In this document: positions 11,517 through 22,125 of the stretch, one piece after another | Numbering within the stretch: the stretch's first letter is position 1 | Layout: each line of letters opens with the position of its first letter | Assembly: GCA_020746875.1 (NCBI GenBank) | Contig: JAGTJL010000014.1 | Coordinates: 806,001-870,000, forward strand | Origin: Rhexocercosporidium sp. MPI-PUGE-AT-0058 | Lineage: Eukaryota; Ascomycota; Leotiomycetes; Helotiales | Length of the DNA: 64,000 bases | Reading direction: 5' to 3' | Translations under genes and position numbers: made by a program | Notes under the pieces: model-generated | The model's input: the letters and a program-made list of their open reading frames with translations, nothing else | The model's database searches: none | What the model was told of the DNA's origin: nothing

Positions 11517-13096
11517 AAACACGATTGGACATTTCGTTTGCCGCATAGTTGAATTTCACGGATGATCCCCTGTACTTTTAATGCACATGGTTAGAGCATT
11601 GGAGAGTCAAGACGGGTCGCATTACAGGGTTAGATTCTTCAATTTTCAGAAAGAAAACAAGATTTCCATTGCAAGTATCTTCCGAGCTAGCTTTGTTACC
11701 ATTAGTGCAAGTTGAGGTCCAGAGATTATACACTTCTGTGCTCCGTCTTTTGCGTTTCAAGCTCTCGCTTTCTCTTCACATTTTCGAATTCCGGTTCTAC
11801 GACTCTACTCTTAAGCACGAGAAGGCACCAGTGGCAAAGTGGACTGCTCTGCACAACACACAAAACTCGCGTAAGCTCTCTATGTTGTTCAGCTTCTCTC
11901 GTCTTTGAAATTGTTGATGGGTACCTATCTGTAGGCTCTCCAAGACTTTTATCGGTACCTTTTCTCACCCTTTTCGCACAGAGGGTATGTGTCCAACATC
12001 ATACCACAGTATGATTGAGTAATTAGGCACTTTGGCAAAATCGAAACAAAAAACGAACTCTGTCGTGCTGAGGCATTGCTCCGCCGCTACTCAGACGAAT
12101 TTAAAATCGGAGAGCTGGACTATTTCGAGATGCAATGTCTTATTTGTCTACCAGAATACTCATATTCTTAATCTAAACAGTGGGACATCCGGAATGATCA
12201 CCTTCTATTCAGATTTGGGCTCCGCAATACGACATCAGCGTCAAGCATACGTTGAAGTAACCGAATTAACTGCTAATAAAGGCCAGAGGTAATGATGGAG
12301 GTTGCATAAGCCTAGCTTGATGGTGTCAGTCCTCCTTTGTAACCGCTAGACTTTCTCAAATCTATCCATCATATTTCAGGTGGTATAATGGCTTCATAGC
12401 CAAATTAGATGAAGCGTGAGATACAACCCCCAACTCTCTGTAGCGAATGGTCACTATACAGTTTCTCCTTCTGTATGCTTCATATTTCATCGAGACGATA
12501 GTAAGTTGAACGTGAATAGAGTATTTCAACTAACCATGTAATCTCCCGAGATTCATTAGACATGCGCAATCACAACAACTATGAAACTCGCTTGAAGGGG
12601 GGCTAGAAAACAGGCCTCACACGTGATATAAATAGAAACAGAGAAGAACAACAACAAGCAGAATTCGAGCAAGAAGATGGTCGATAACGAATCAAATAGA
12701 TATTTCTAAATCCGCTTACTCAAAATCTGAAATAAATTTTGGGAGTTTTTTGAAATCGAGGTTGTTCGCTTTATCCGCTCCAGACGCAGCCCCGGCTAGT
12801 GGGTTTCCCAGATGGCTGCACAACAACACACCTCCGCCCTCTTCCTTCCTTCTCAACCACAATCCACCACCAACAACACTCCAACCACCTTTTCAACTAC
12901 ATTTCCAGATCATTTCGTCCCCCGCGACAACACTTCCATCAATTTCAACTCCCCCTAAGCCAATCCCACTCCACACCGTAAGTATATTCCAAGTTCCTTG
13001 TCGCATTACCGCCCACTTGAGACGCGTCCTCGAGATGCGCCAATTCAGCGCAAACCTCAACCACATAGATTCATGCTAATATCTTTTCAGGAAGCA
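11517..13096 (+). other. intergenic region with 5' leader of the small basic gene
   Basis: About 1.6 kb, AT-rich in the middle (12000-12700). The only open frames are short and unlike proteins. Near its end a 5' UTR intron is likely at 12978-13090 (GTAAGT donor, GCTAAT branch-like site, CTTTTCAG acceptor), ending six bases before the ATG at 13097. Confidence 0.5.
13022..13027. promoter_or_regulatory. ACGCGT (MCB/MluI box)
   Basis: Perfect MluI cell-cycle box 70 nt upstream of the ATG of the small lysine-rich gene, inside its probable 5' UTR intron. A single copy can occur by chance, so functional support is weak. Confidence 0.3.
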
Positions 13097-13834
13097 ATGG
13101 CGCGCGAAGGAACTCGTTCAGCGACCGGTCAGTTTTCACCGAAGCCCTCTGCTGCTGCTACCAGGAGCTTGATATGGCTCAGCGCGTAAACCTCGTCGAG
13201 CTTCGCTGAACCGCATATCTAGGAAACTCCAAGCCCAGAATCTTCCCAACAGTCACCGAGACTACCACCACGAAGCGTGCTACAGCCAATACAGGTGCGA
13301 AGAGAGGACCAAAAAAGGCCACCGCTACCAAGGCGTCCAAGCCAGTGGGTGTGAAGAAGGCTGCGCCAGCAAAGAAGACTTCTGTTGCTGCAAAGGTAAG
13401 GTTCTCACCCACAATTCTTCCACATGTTGCTTATGTACTCTACAGGTCAAGGGTGTTGTCAAGAAAGCCGAAGGAGCTGTTACAGGAAACCCAGCAAAGA
13501 AGGTACGTTTCCGCGAGGTTTTGTTATGATCCTCAACAGACGCGTCGAAGACCCCTGTCTCGAAAGCCACTACCCAAAACACTTCACAAGTGCTATGCAA
13601 TCCTTCTCAAGTGTTAAGGAAAGCTGTTCATGCACATTGTTTTTGTAATCTCGATCTCGTCCTTTCCAGCCATGCCAATATCGTTCCTTTCCCTTCATAT
13701 ACAGACTGTGCACTCGCATTGCTATACATTATCATACTAATTTATACTTCCCATAGGCTGCTGGTACCAAGAAGATCAAAGGTACCGATGGCTCTAAGCC
13801 AAAGACGAAGGTGGTCGCCACCAAGAAGAAGTAA
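13097..13834 (+). CDS. small lysine/alanine-rich basic protein (112 aa), probably nuclear
   Basis: Assembled from exons 13097-13127, 13223-13395, 13446-13502 and 13757-13834; every junction closes in frame and ends in TAA. The product begins MAREGTRSATGNSKPR and continues as runs of K, A, T and G (AKRGPKKATATKASKP, KKAAPAKKT). It has a repeat-like tail GAVTGNPAKKAAGTKKIKG and ends in three lysines. There is no hydrophobic segment. The composition recalls histone H1 tails and other small chromatin-associated proteins, but I do not recognise a domain, so the function is unassigned. The last intron is 254 nt, long for this region, and also contains an ACGCGT. Confidence 0.65.
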
Positions 13835-15474
13835 ATGACTCCACGAAAAATGACTCTGCAACACCAGCACGGATCTTGACAAAGACATCACCCGTCACCA
13901 CCAGTCTACACATCTTCACTGGAATGACTCACGCACCTATATACCCTTTGTCTCTTGTCATGCTAGCTGAAGCAGAACTTTGGCGTTCGAGGAGTTCGTT
14001 ATCTGGGAAGGAAGGCAAGGGAAGGGGTTGTATCGAGGGATTTAATGGTATGCACACGACTGGTACATGCTATCTGGGAGAACATGGGAATGAGGAATGG
14101 ATAGGGGATTCCATGCTTCTGAGTGTCGTTCTACTGGCTACCTTATTTGTCTTTTCCGCTTTATGATATGCTTTTTTCTTTGGTACTCGGTGCTTACATA
14201 CACGAAAGATTTCTGCAGAATTTTGTCTCACTTGTTTCATGATATGTGACTTCTTCGCTTGGATTCGAAGCAATCTGTGATTATTGCCCCTTTGCATTCT
14301 CGCCTATAATCGCTTGTTATCCATTCGAATGGATCCACATGTTGATCACTACGGATGTGCCGGGCCAGCGCCTCGAACTCCTTATTTGACTACCATACTC
14401 GCTTCGCGTCGCTGTTCTTATTTACATGACTTTAAACCATCTACTATATCATCTCCATCCCATCCGGGACGAACTTTTCAACATGCCTACTCACAAATCA
14501 ATGCCGTTTGCGTACGTAGCATAGGACATAATTCTCTTGCTCAATATTCCTGTTGTCAGAATATTTTACACTGTCAGGACGACAATCCATCACAATATTA
14601 TGAGACGACCTGCAGATTATACCTCGGGCTTCATTACTCCTCAGGAAATATAACGATTGAATAAATATCGTTGGCAATACTCTACTTCACAACTCGAATT
14701 CTACACATCCTAAAACCTCCTCTTGTACAAATCAAGGATAAGCTAAGATATTGCTTGGTGACCTAAAGTAATGTATGGTTCTAAAATCGCAGACGCATTC
14801 CTTACTAAAGACGCTCTCTCGCATAGCATAGTTTCTTCCAATCATGTTGAGTTGTGACATGAAATCCTAATCAGAGGAGATGGGTGGGTTTATATACTTT
14901 TTTTTATTCATGGTGCGATTGGGAAGTAAGATAATAAGTAACTATAAGCGAGAAGTGAGTAGTGAGTAGTGAGTAAATTTTTGCGATTGACGAGAAGCTG
15001 TGAAATGAATCTGGGGCGGCTTCTTCACTTTTCACTCTTCCCTCAGGTTGAAGACACTAAATGGCGAAGTGAAGTCAGTTTGATACATCGTTCTTGTTAC
15101 CTACGGTACTCTATGCATGAATGTCTTTTGATGAAGAAAAGTCAACGAAGCACTGAATATGTTGTAAAAGCTAAGTCGAGCACCATTAGTCACGGAAAAC
15201 ACATAAACAACTCTCTTCTTTTTCTTCCAATCCTTCCACCTCACCTCGCCTACGTTTCACTTCCTCCTTTGAGGAGGAGACGCACGCACCACATTTTCCA
15301 ACAAGATATTTCGGTTACAGACTTCTTAGTATTTCAAAACAAAGAGTCTCGCTTAGAACCGGGCGATTGGAAGAAAAGAAGATGCTTTTATGTCAATATC
15401 TAGGTTCACCCAGTAGAAGCCATTCCTGTACAAGAATACTTCATCTACATCCATCCCTCTATCAAAGCCAAACT
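13835..15474. other. intergenic between convergent genes
   Basis: 1.6 kb with no supportable gene. It includes a triple AGTGAGT repeat (14954-14974) and otherwise holds 3' flanks of the two neighbours. Confidence 0.5.
14954..14974. repeat. (AGTGAGT)x3 tandem repeat
   Basis: Three perfect copies of a 7-mer in non-coding DNA. Confidence 0.8.
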
Positions 15475-18092
15475 TCATCTACCTCCTCCCCAAATCAAGA
15501 TCCCTAACAAGCACCATATTCCCCTCCTCACCACTCTCTCCCTCTCCCTCCCCTTCTCCCTCAACACCAAAGAAACCCCCCACAGCAACACCCAAAACTC
15601 CCCTCCACAGCCCCCCACCAACCCCTTCAGCTCCTCCCCCGTCTGCCTAAAATCCGGAAAAGCATTACACTCCAACAACCACGCGGTCCCCCGCTCATCC
15701 ACCAAGAAATCCAACCCAAAGACCTCAAACGCATTCGGCAGCGTCTGGAAATGCACGCTCATCCCCCGCGCGGCCGCTTCGAAGACTTCGCCTGTCGTGG
15801 CGCAGATCTGGGCGAAGATAGCTTCTTTTTGGGAGCTGGGCAGTTGCGAGATGGGGAGGGAGAAGAAGGAGTGGACGGAGCCGTGGTGGAAGCCGGTTTG
15901 GAGACAGGTGTTTGTTAGGTGTGGTGACAGGTCAGTTGTGGTGGATGAAGATGTGGAGGTGCTGGACCAGGGAGGAACGTACGGTGTAGCGGCGAAGAGG
16001 GCGAGCATTGGTTTGTAGACGTAGACTTTTAGAGAGCCGATTGCGAGGACGTAGGTTCTGATGTGGAATTTGCGGGGGTTTCCTGGGAGGAGGAGGGGTG
16101 GGTGGATGTATGGCTGGGCGATGAAGTGGCGGAGGTGGGATGTTACTATGAAATTGCCTTCTTTTTCCTCCTTCTCCTCTGTCCCTTCTTCTTTACTGAT
16201 TTTGCCAGTCGTCGTCTCTTCATTCTTGTTTCCGTCCTCGTCCTCGTCCTCGTCTTCGTCCTCATCATCCGAGTCCGGCCTCTCAGCCTCCCACTCATCG
16301 AAAATCCCCTGCAATTCCTCCTCACTACTAAACAACCGAATGCCTTGCCCCCTATCACTCATCCCCGGCTTCAAAATCCACCACTCCCTCTCCTCCCTAC
16401 TCAACCCCTCCCCCTTCCTCCAACTCTCCTGCAACTCCCACGCCTCAACCAGTGCATCATCCAGAAACTCCGCGTAATCGACCTCGAACTCGCAGGCCGG
16501 CTTGATGTTGGTCGCTAGGATGGACGATGGGTTCTTGGTCGTCCAGTTGTAGGCTGTGGTGCTGAGGTAATGTTTCCGGATGAGCGCTTTGCGGATTATG
16601 TAGGCGTTTATGAGGGAGGTTGAGGGGTGCGAGAGGGTGTGTTCGAAAGGCAGGGTTTCGTAGGAGCTGATTTGGAGGAAGGGCGTTGAGGGGGTTGGGA
16701 GCTCGGAGAGTGAGTTTATGAGAGTATATGAGTCTGGAGTGAAGCGAGATTTGAGTGCTTCCAGAACGAGTGGTTGGACATAAGCGTCTTCGTAGTTGAT
16801 CAGAGCATGAAAATGCTTCTTTGACTTAGTTGGCTGAGATTCGGATAGTGAGAGGGTATCTACAGCTGGAAGTGTAGTTGATGGCCTGGGATTCCTCGTC
16901 AGAAGTGTACTACAAGTTACTGGCGAAGTGCTCGGTGAAGAATGAATGGTCTTGTATTGGTCTAAACATTGTCTAAATGCTCCAACGCTATGCATCACCA
17001 CACTCACAGCTTCAACTCTCCTTGCGTCTGCGCGGCCGCATGCATGAAATTGGCCTTTAATGGCGTGACGCTGCTCATGTTTATCAGCATTAATTTTGAG
17101 ATAAATCAGAACACGGAAAACGTACCTCGTGTATCCTTCCTTCACAGCCCAACCGTCATTCCCGGGAGGAGCATCTTCAACACTCTTATAGACATCCGTA
17201 AAGCGTGGCGCCCACTTGAAATGCTTATGCTTATGTCTCATCACCTTCTCGCCCTCACCATTTGCACTCTCCTCCTCCACACGCCCGTTCTGCCCCTCAC
17301 TCTCCCGCAACTTCTGCTCCTCCTCATCTGCATCTCCCTCCTCATCAGTAACCTCCTGGAAACAACTCCCCTCGGCCCAGTAATTCTGCAGCATATCCGT
17401 CCACATAATCTTATTACCCTCCACTCCTTCCACGAGGGGAACATTGACACTGTAAAGATCAACCTCTTTCCCCCAATTCGTATACAAGTAATCGATCAGC
17501 TTGACCGACAACTTCGACGCCCCAGCAATGATCTCCGGGTCGTGATTCCGCGAGAAAAACGCATAAGATAGCGCAATTGCTCTCCTCTTGCATACCGCGG
17601 CTTCTAACGCACCACCAAGTGTCCCGCTCGAGAGACTGAATACCGCTGTGCTGTTCCTGCCGTAGTTCGGACCGCTGACAACGAGGTCGATTGGGCCGCG
17701 ATCCTGGAAGAAATGGTACAGGCCGATCTGTACGCAGGAAGCTGGCGTTCCGTCTACGAGAACCCATTCCTCCTCTTCCTTTGCACCGGCTGCTAGGGGT
17801 CGAGAGTGTGTCGTGCCGTCATCTTGGTGGAGGGTTCCAGGGCGGAAATATGTTGGCTTGACGGTCTGCCCGATGATGTGCGCTTTGCCGATCCAGGAGC
17901 GTTGCGTGTGTGGCAGGACCACGGAGACAACGTGTCCTGCTTCTTGGAGGGATTTCACGAGTGAGTGGACGTAAGGGGAGGATTGGTTCGAGGGAGGACC
18001 GTCGTCGTTTACTACCTGGGAATATGTTAGTTTCTTGTATTCTTCTCGAGGAGAAGTTGGAGCATGTTGTGAGGACTTACGAGGATATGCAT
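15475..18092 (-). CDS. PBY1: Pby1-like fusion: SurE-type phosphatase plus tubulin-tyrosine ligase domain
   Basis: The fusion order (SurE first, TTL second) matches yeast Pby1, a P-body-associated protein. Exon 1 is only 12 nt (18092-18081, MHIL) and is followed by 18015-17126, 17070-17008 and 16909-15475; the last acceptor is uncertain. SurE features: MHILVVNDDGPPSNQSSPY at the N-terminus (acidic metal-site pair), VSGPNYGRN and EGYTSVTPL after splicing. TTL features: WILKPGMSDRGQGIRLF, FIAQPYIHPPLL, FHIRTYVLA and the metal-binding LLECNAFPDF. The long uninterrupted frame reads through two introns (55 and 98 nt, together divisible by three). The family-like C-terminus NMVLVRDLDLGRR exists only in another frame, ending at 15479, after a C6 run at 15611-15616, so a single-base frameshift is likely there. 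Confidence 0.88.
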
Positions 18093-18992
18093 CTTAACTG
18101 AGAATTATCTCCAAAATCCGAAGTGAAAAATAAACTGGGTTGGCTGTGTCTTTGTAGAGAAAATGGCCGGGAGAGGGGGTATCAAGTTTGAAGTGAAGTT
18201 GTGGAACGCTCGACAGCCTCGCTCGCCCGGGATGTTTTCTTTGGCGGGGTCGGGCGTTGACTTTGGTGGGGTCGGGCGGTGGCCGATGCGGAATTTGACA
18301 TGGGGATTTCAAAATGCTGGCTGCAATCGAAGGCAAGTAAGTCATGAAACTCTATGAGAACTTCTCGGATTTTTCTTTAACTGTTTCGTGAATAGATTAG
18401 TATGTTTGAAACTCACTTCTGAGGAAAGGAGGGCCTAAAGAAATAGCCATCTTCAGTAAGAAGAAAATAGAAATAGAAAGCATCATCGACCCTTCAGCCA
18501 AGACATTGCACCAACGTACGTGGGGTTGTATGGGTTGACAACACATGGATATTGGAGGGAGATTGGGCATTTTCCTCTAAGGTCCCCCCCCCCCCCCCCC
18601 AAAAAAAAAAGTGAGGACTGTGTCACAGTTCAAGCGAGCAGAAGACTCAGGCGCATATTATAATAATTTCTTAATGTACTAATTCCCAGGTAGAGAGCCT
18701 GTAGCTAAGTAACAAGTCTAACGTGGCAGAAGAACCTGTACTCGTTGAATAACCCCTCCCCCAAAGTCATCACACCTTAATAGTCGTCATTTCCCAATGT
18801 CCATGCCACCACCCTCCAAGGCCCTCATTTCTCAAAGTGATATCTCCAAGCGCTTCCCCAATTCATGAACTCTCATGAGTGCATGTGACAACCAACTCAA
18901 GTGACGCCCCCAGATCATAATAAAGGTCGATTAACGCTTCCGAATGTACTACTAAAACAAGATCGAAGATCACAAAAACTCCCTAAAACCCT
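18093..18992. other. intergenic region with a C17A10 tract
   Basis: 900 nt carrying the promoter of the Pby1-like gene and the 3' flank of the next gene. It contains a long homopolymer tract and no supportable coding sequence. Confidence 0.5.
18584..18610. repeat. poly(C)17 followed by poly(A)10
   Basis: Seventeen C directly followed by ten A. It is the longest homopolymer in the window, and its exact length is the kind of value sequencing often gets wrong. Confidence 0.9.
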
Positions 18993-20438
18993 TCACACAC
19001 GTCCACGAAGCTTCTTCTCGGTGCCTCGAGTCATAGTCTCGCCTTCTCTCTTCTTTCCCTTGGCTGGCGATGGCTTGACTGGCTTAACGCGTTGCCATTG
19101 GTCGAAGGGGCTGACTTTGGTGCTGGCGGTTCGGTGACTTCGGAGCATTGGAGAGGTGGATGCGGACTCATCATCGCTGGTTGGGCCAGCAGGGGAACTG
19201 TAAACCTCGACCTTCTTGGATCGAGTAGCACGGGTGGTTGTAGGTGGGGTGACAGGACCAAATCTGGGTGCCTTTGGCGTAGCAGCGAACTCGTCGATCT
19301 GATCAAAGGGGGTGGAAGCACCGTTCATTGGCTCTTCGATGTCGGTATCGGCTTCCTCGTCCTCGGTGTTGTGGGAGCGCGTCTCTCTGACCCTCGACTG
19401 CTCAGCAGTGGGGAATAGAAGACGGGGCTTGATAGATGATCGAGTCAAGGGACGACGGAGATTGCTAGTCAGAGTTTGGTCTCCTTCAACTTCCTCTTCT
19501 GATTCGGACTCGTCGATGAGGGAACTGGTCTCTTTCAACTCATCATCACCATCACCAAATTTGCGGAAGAATTTCTTGCCACGGCTAGAAGGTGAAGTGT
19601 TAGTAACGAAAATTTAGTCTGAAGATCGAAAGACTTACAATACGTAGACCAGGCCATCCTCGCGGTGCTCGAGCTCCTCAACAGTATGTTCACCCTCGCC
19701 GGGAACAGTAACCTTTCTGCGCTTGCTGGAACGCTTCGTAGGCTCAGGGATGGACCGACTGGACTCGCCATAGAATGGATTCTCAGGGCTCAGATCAACC
19801 TCGGGAACGCGGTCGTGGGAGTCGGTGAAGATTTGGATTTGAGTGGAGTCTTCGTCGGCCTCAAAGCTGTCCAAAGTGAAACCCTTGTACTTGCGACCCT
19901 TCTTCTTCAAGGAAGGCATGATTTCTTCGTCGGAGCCAGAGCGAGTGGGGAACAAGTTGCGAGCGATGGAGCGCACAGCTGGAGCAATTTGTGTTGGCCG
20001 TTCGTTTGGTGTCTTTGCGGGGGTTGGGAGCATGCCGTTGTTGCGAAGAGCAGAAGAAGATTCAGCATTTGTCTTTCTTACGGTGGTTGGTGTAGGAAGG
20101 CCAAGCGAGGCTGCAGCCGTATTCATAGAATCAAAGGTGAGCGCGCCAGAAACACGTCGTCCGCCGGTTGAAAGTGAATTTCTTGGAGTTCGCTTTTTGG
20201 ATGCGGTCTGGGGAGATGAAGGTAAGGTGCTTAATTTTGGAGTAGAAGCATGATTCGAAGAATGGGTACGACGGGTAGGAGGTGGAGGAGTCTGCGCATC
20301 TCGAGATCTCTGCTGGACCCGGGCAGACTTTCGAGGTGTGTATGGTTGGTAGTTGTCGTCGTAGCCCAATCTCGGAGTTCCTGGTGTACGGATCGAGGAA
20401 GGAGGTTCTGGAGTTCTTGAATGGAAAGCTGTTGCCAT
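18993..20438 (-). CDS. S/T-P-rich cell-cycle-type protein, CDK-inhibitor-like (463 aa)
   Basis: Exon 1 runs 20438-19639 and exon 2 19584-18993; the 54-nt intron has a TACTAAC branch and closes in frame (DGLVYV|FRGKKFFRKFGD). I chose the ATG at 20438 (MATAFHSRTPEPP) because the upstream in-frame ATG at 20609 only adds low-quality sequence. About twenty S/T-P sites are scattered through it, many with a nearby K/R as in CDK substrates. Other short motifs are MLPTPAKTPNER, ARNLFP (an RxLF-type cyclin-docking motif), SPENPFYGE and KRSSKRRKV (a possible nuclear signal). This recalls Sic1/Rum1-type CDK inhibitors but there is no domain I can name with certainty. It shares a promoter containing ACGCGT with DUO1. 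Confidence 0.7.
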
Positions 20439-21023
20439 TCTGGGCAGATGTATGGGTTGTTGATAGGTCTGGATAGAGTGCGCGAAGCAATTCAGAGATT
20501 GAAATGGTGGTCGGGGTCCCTGGGAAGGGTGCCTTTGGTATCGTATCGTATCGTATCCTGGCTGGTACCAAAGGAAACCCGTCAAGACGAGGGATGGGGT
20601 ATTGGGCAAATGAGCGCAAATGGTAAATCAAGAGCTGGGTAATCGTAATAATGATGCGATGGCAGCGTGGGAATGCGATTTGCAATTGTCGCCAGTTAGT
20701 TGCAGGGCATGGAAAGTCGGCAAAAATGCGATGTGGTGGTGCTATGATGGAGGTGGGAGGTGGGAGGTGGGAGATGGAAATTCAAGAGGTTGAAGTTGAC
20801 TTGAGAAGAGAAGAGGCTGGGGCTGGCTGCCACTAGCGTTAGCGAACAACAAAGAACAAGAACAAGGCTAGCAGTGCCGACGTGGACCGTGCCCCTCGAA
20901 GCGGGCGGGCTGTCAACACCACATTCACAAATACCGTACCGCGTCCAAACGCGTCACTTTTTCCTATTCGGGCCTCTCTCGAAACGCAACAATAACAAGA
21001 GATACTTTTGACATCCCGTGAAG
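20439..21023. promoter_or_regulatory. divergent promoter of the S/T-P-rich gene and DUO1
   Basis: 585 nt between two start codons, with a perfect ACGCGT at 20949-20954. GGTGGGAG-type repeats lie near 20750-20775. No further gene is seen. Confidence 0.55.
20949..20954. promoter_or_regulatory. ACGCGT (MCB/MluI box)
   Basis: Perfect MluI cell-cycle box 70 nt upstream of the DUO1 ATG in the shared promoter. A CCGCGTCC near-match sits just before it. Confidence 0.5.
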
Positions 21024-21805
21024 ATGTCTACTCCCGATATTGGCAAGCTTGACCTTTCCGACTCCGACGCAGACAACGAAGATCTCTTTGCATCACCCTC
21101 CCGCCCTTCCAAAAGCACCCAGAAACTCCCCACCAAATCGGCAGAAAGCAATGCGCCAGCCCAGAGGAACGGCGAATCGAAATATGATACCGAGCAGGCG
21201 CGGGAGGCTACTCTGCAGAGGGAGTTGGAGAGCGTAAGGAGTATCAATGAGGTTATAGAGGGGGTTGTATCCAGTCTCGAGACGGCAAAGGGGAATATGG
21301 ATGTATGGCAATTACACCTCCTGATATTGCATTGCGTAGCATACTAATCGATTGGTGGCAGACGGTATCACGTACAGTCACATCAGCATCCACCCTCCTC
21401 AACACCTGGATCCGGATCCTGTCACAAACAGAACATAATCAACGGCTGATACTGAATCCCAATTGGCAAGGCGCGAGCCAAGATGTGACGGATATGGAGA
21501 ACGAGACGGTACTGAAAGCACAAGCAGCCGAGAGGAGAGCAGCAGAGGAAGAGAGGAGGAGGGATGAGGCCAGGCGGAGAGCTGAGGATGAGGAGAGGCA
21601 GAGACAAGCTGGGACGACTGTGCGGGGTACGCGGGGGCGAGGTCGAGGTAGAGGAACTGGAAGGGGTAGTGTTGGTGGAACTGGTTACGTTGCTAGTGGT
21701 AGTTTGACAGGTTCGAGTAGGGGTTCGTCTCAGACTGGTCGGATTGGGACAGGTATAGGGAGGGGACTTGGAGGTACGAGGGGGAGAGCGAGGGGGGTGA
21801 GATGA
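21024..21805 (+). CDS. DUO1: DASH/Dam1 complex subunit Duo1
   Basis: Duo1 is part of the ring that couples kinetochores to spindle microtubules. Exons are 21024-21302 and 21362-21805 (59-nt intron with a TACTAAT branch), giving 240 residues. The N-terminal half has an acidic leader (DLSDSDADNEDLF). It is followed by the Duo1 helical core: LQRELESVRSINEVIEGV, then TVSRTVTSASTLLNTWIRIL and SQTEHNQRLI. A charged coiled coil (AAEEERRRDEARRRAEDEE) leads into an RG-rich tail (RGRGRGTGRG). The 5' ATG at 21024 is used because nothing earlier starts with ATG in frame. Divergent from the S/T-P-rich gene. Confidence 0.9.
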
Positions 21806-22125
21806 GTGATGAGGTATGCAAATACAAAAATTCTGAAGCACCGCAATTAACTTTGACGTTCATGAAACAGAAAATGTACAGTCGGATTGCTCGATTGGAA
21901 GAATCGAAACAAACGACGTACTTGCATGTTTCTGATAAGCGAGTGTTATTTCGGCGGATTCTTGTGTTACAATTGGAAGGAGTCTGGTGCACTATTTGCA
22001 GACAATATTCAACTGCCCCCTGCCCCCAAATCTCGGAATTGTAACCACAATTCGATTCCATATCCTACTCCATCCCAGGACGCCATACCCTTGCAATACC
22101 CAAAGCTAAACACAACTTATACAAC
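21806..22125. other. intergenic between convergent DUO1 and RNASEH2B
   Basis: 320 nt of 3' flanking sequence; nothing coding is seen. Confidence 0.6.

Noticed and set aside
12750..13079. Open frame of 109 codons upstream of the small basic gene
   Set aside because: It crosses a good 5' UTR intron donor, has leader-like Pro/Thr/His composition, and no family features.
16146..16477. Open frames opposite the acidic repeats of the Pby1-like gene
   Set aside because: Low-complexity shadows of Asp/Glu-rich coding sequence.
20439..20609. Upstream ATG extension of the S/T-P-rich protein (57 codons)
   Set aside because: The added sequence (MPNTPSLVLTGFLWYQPG...) is unlike the rest and MATAFHSRTPEPP is a natural start.
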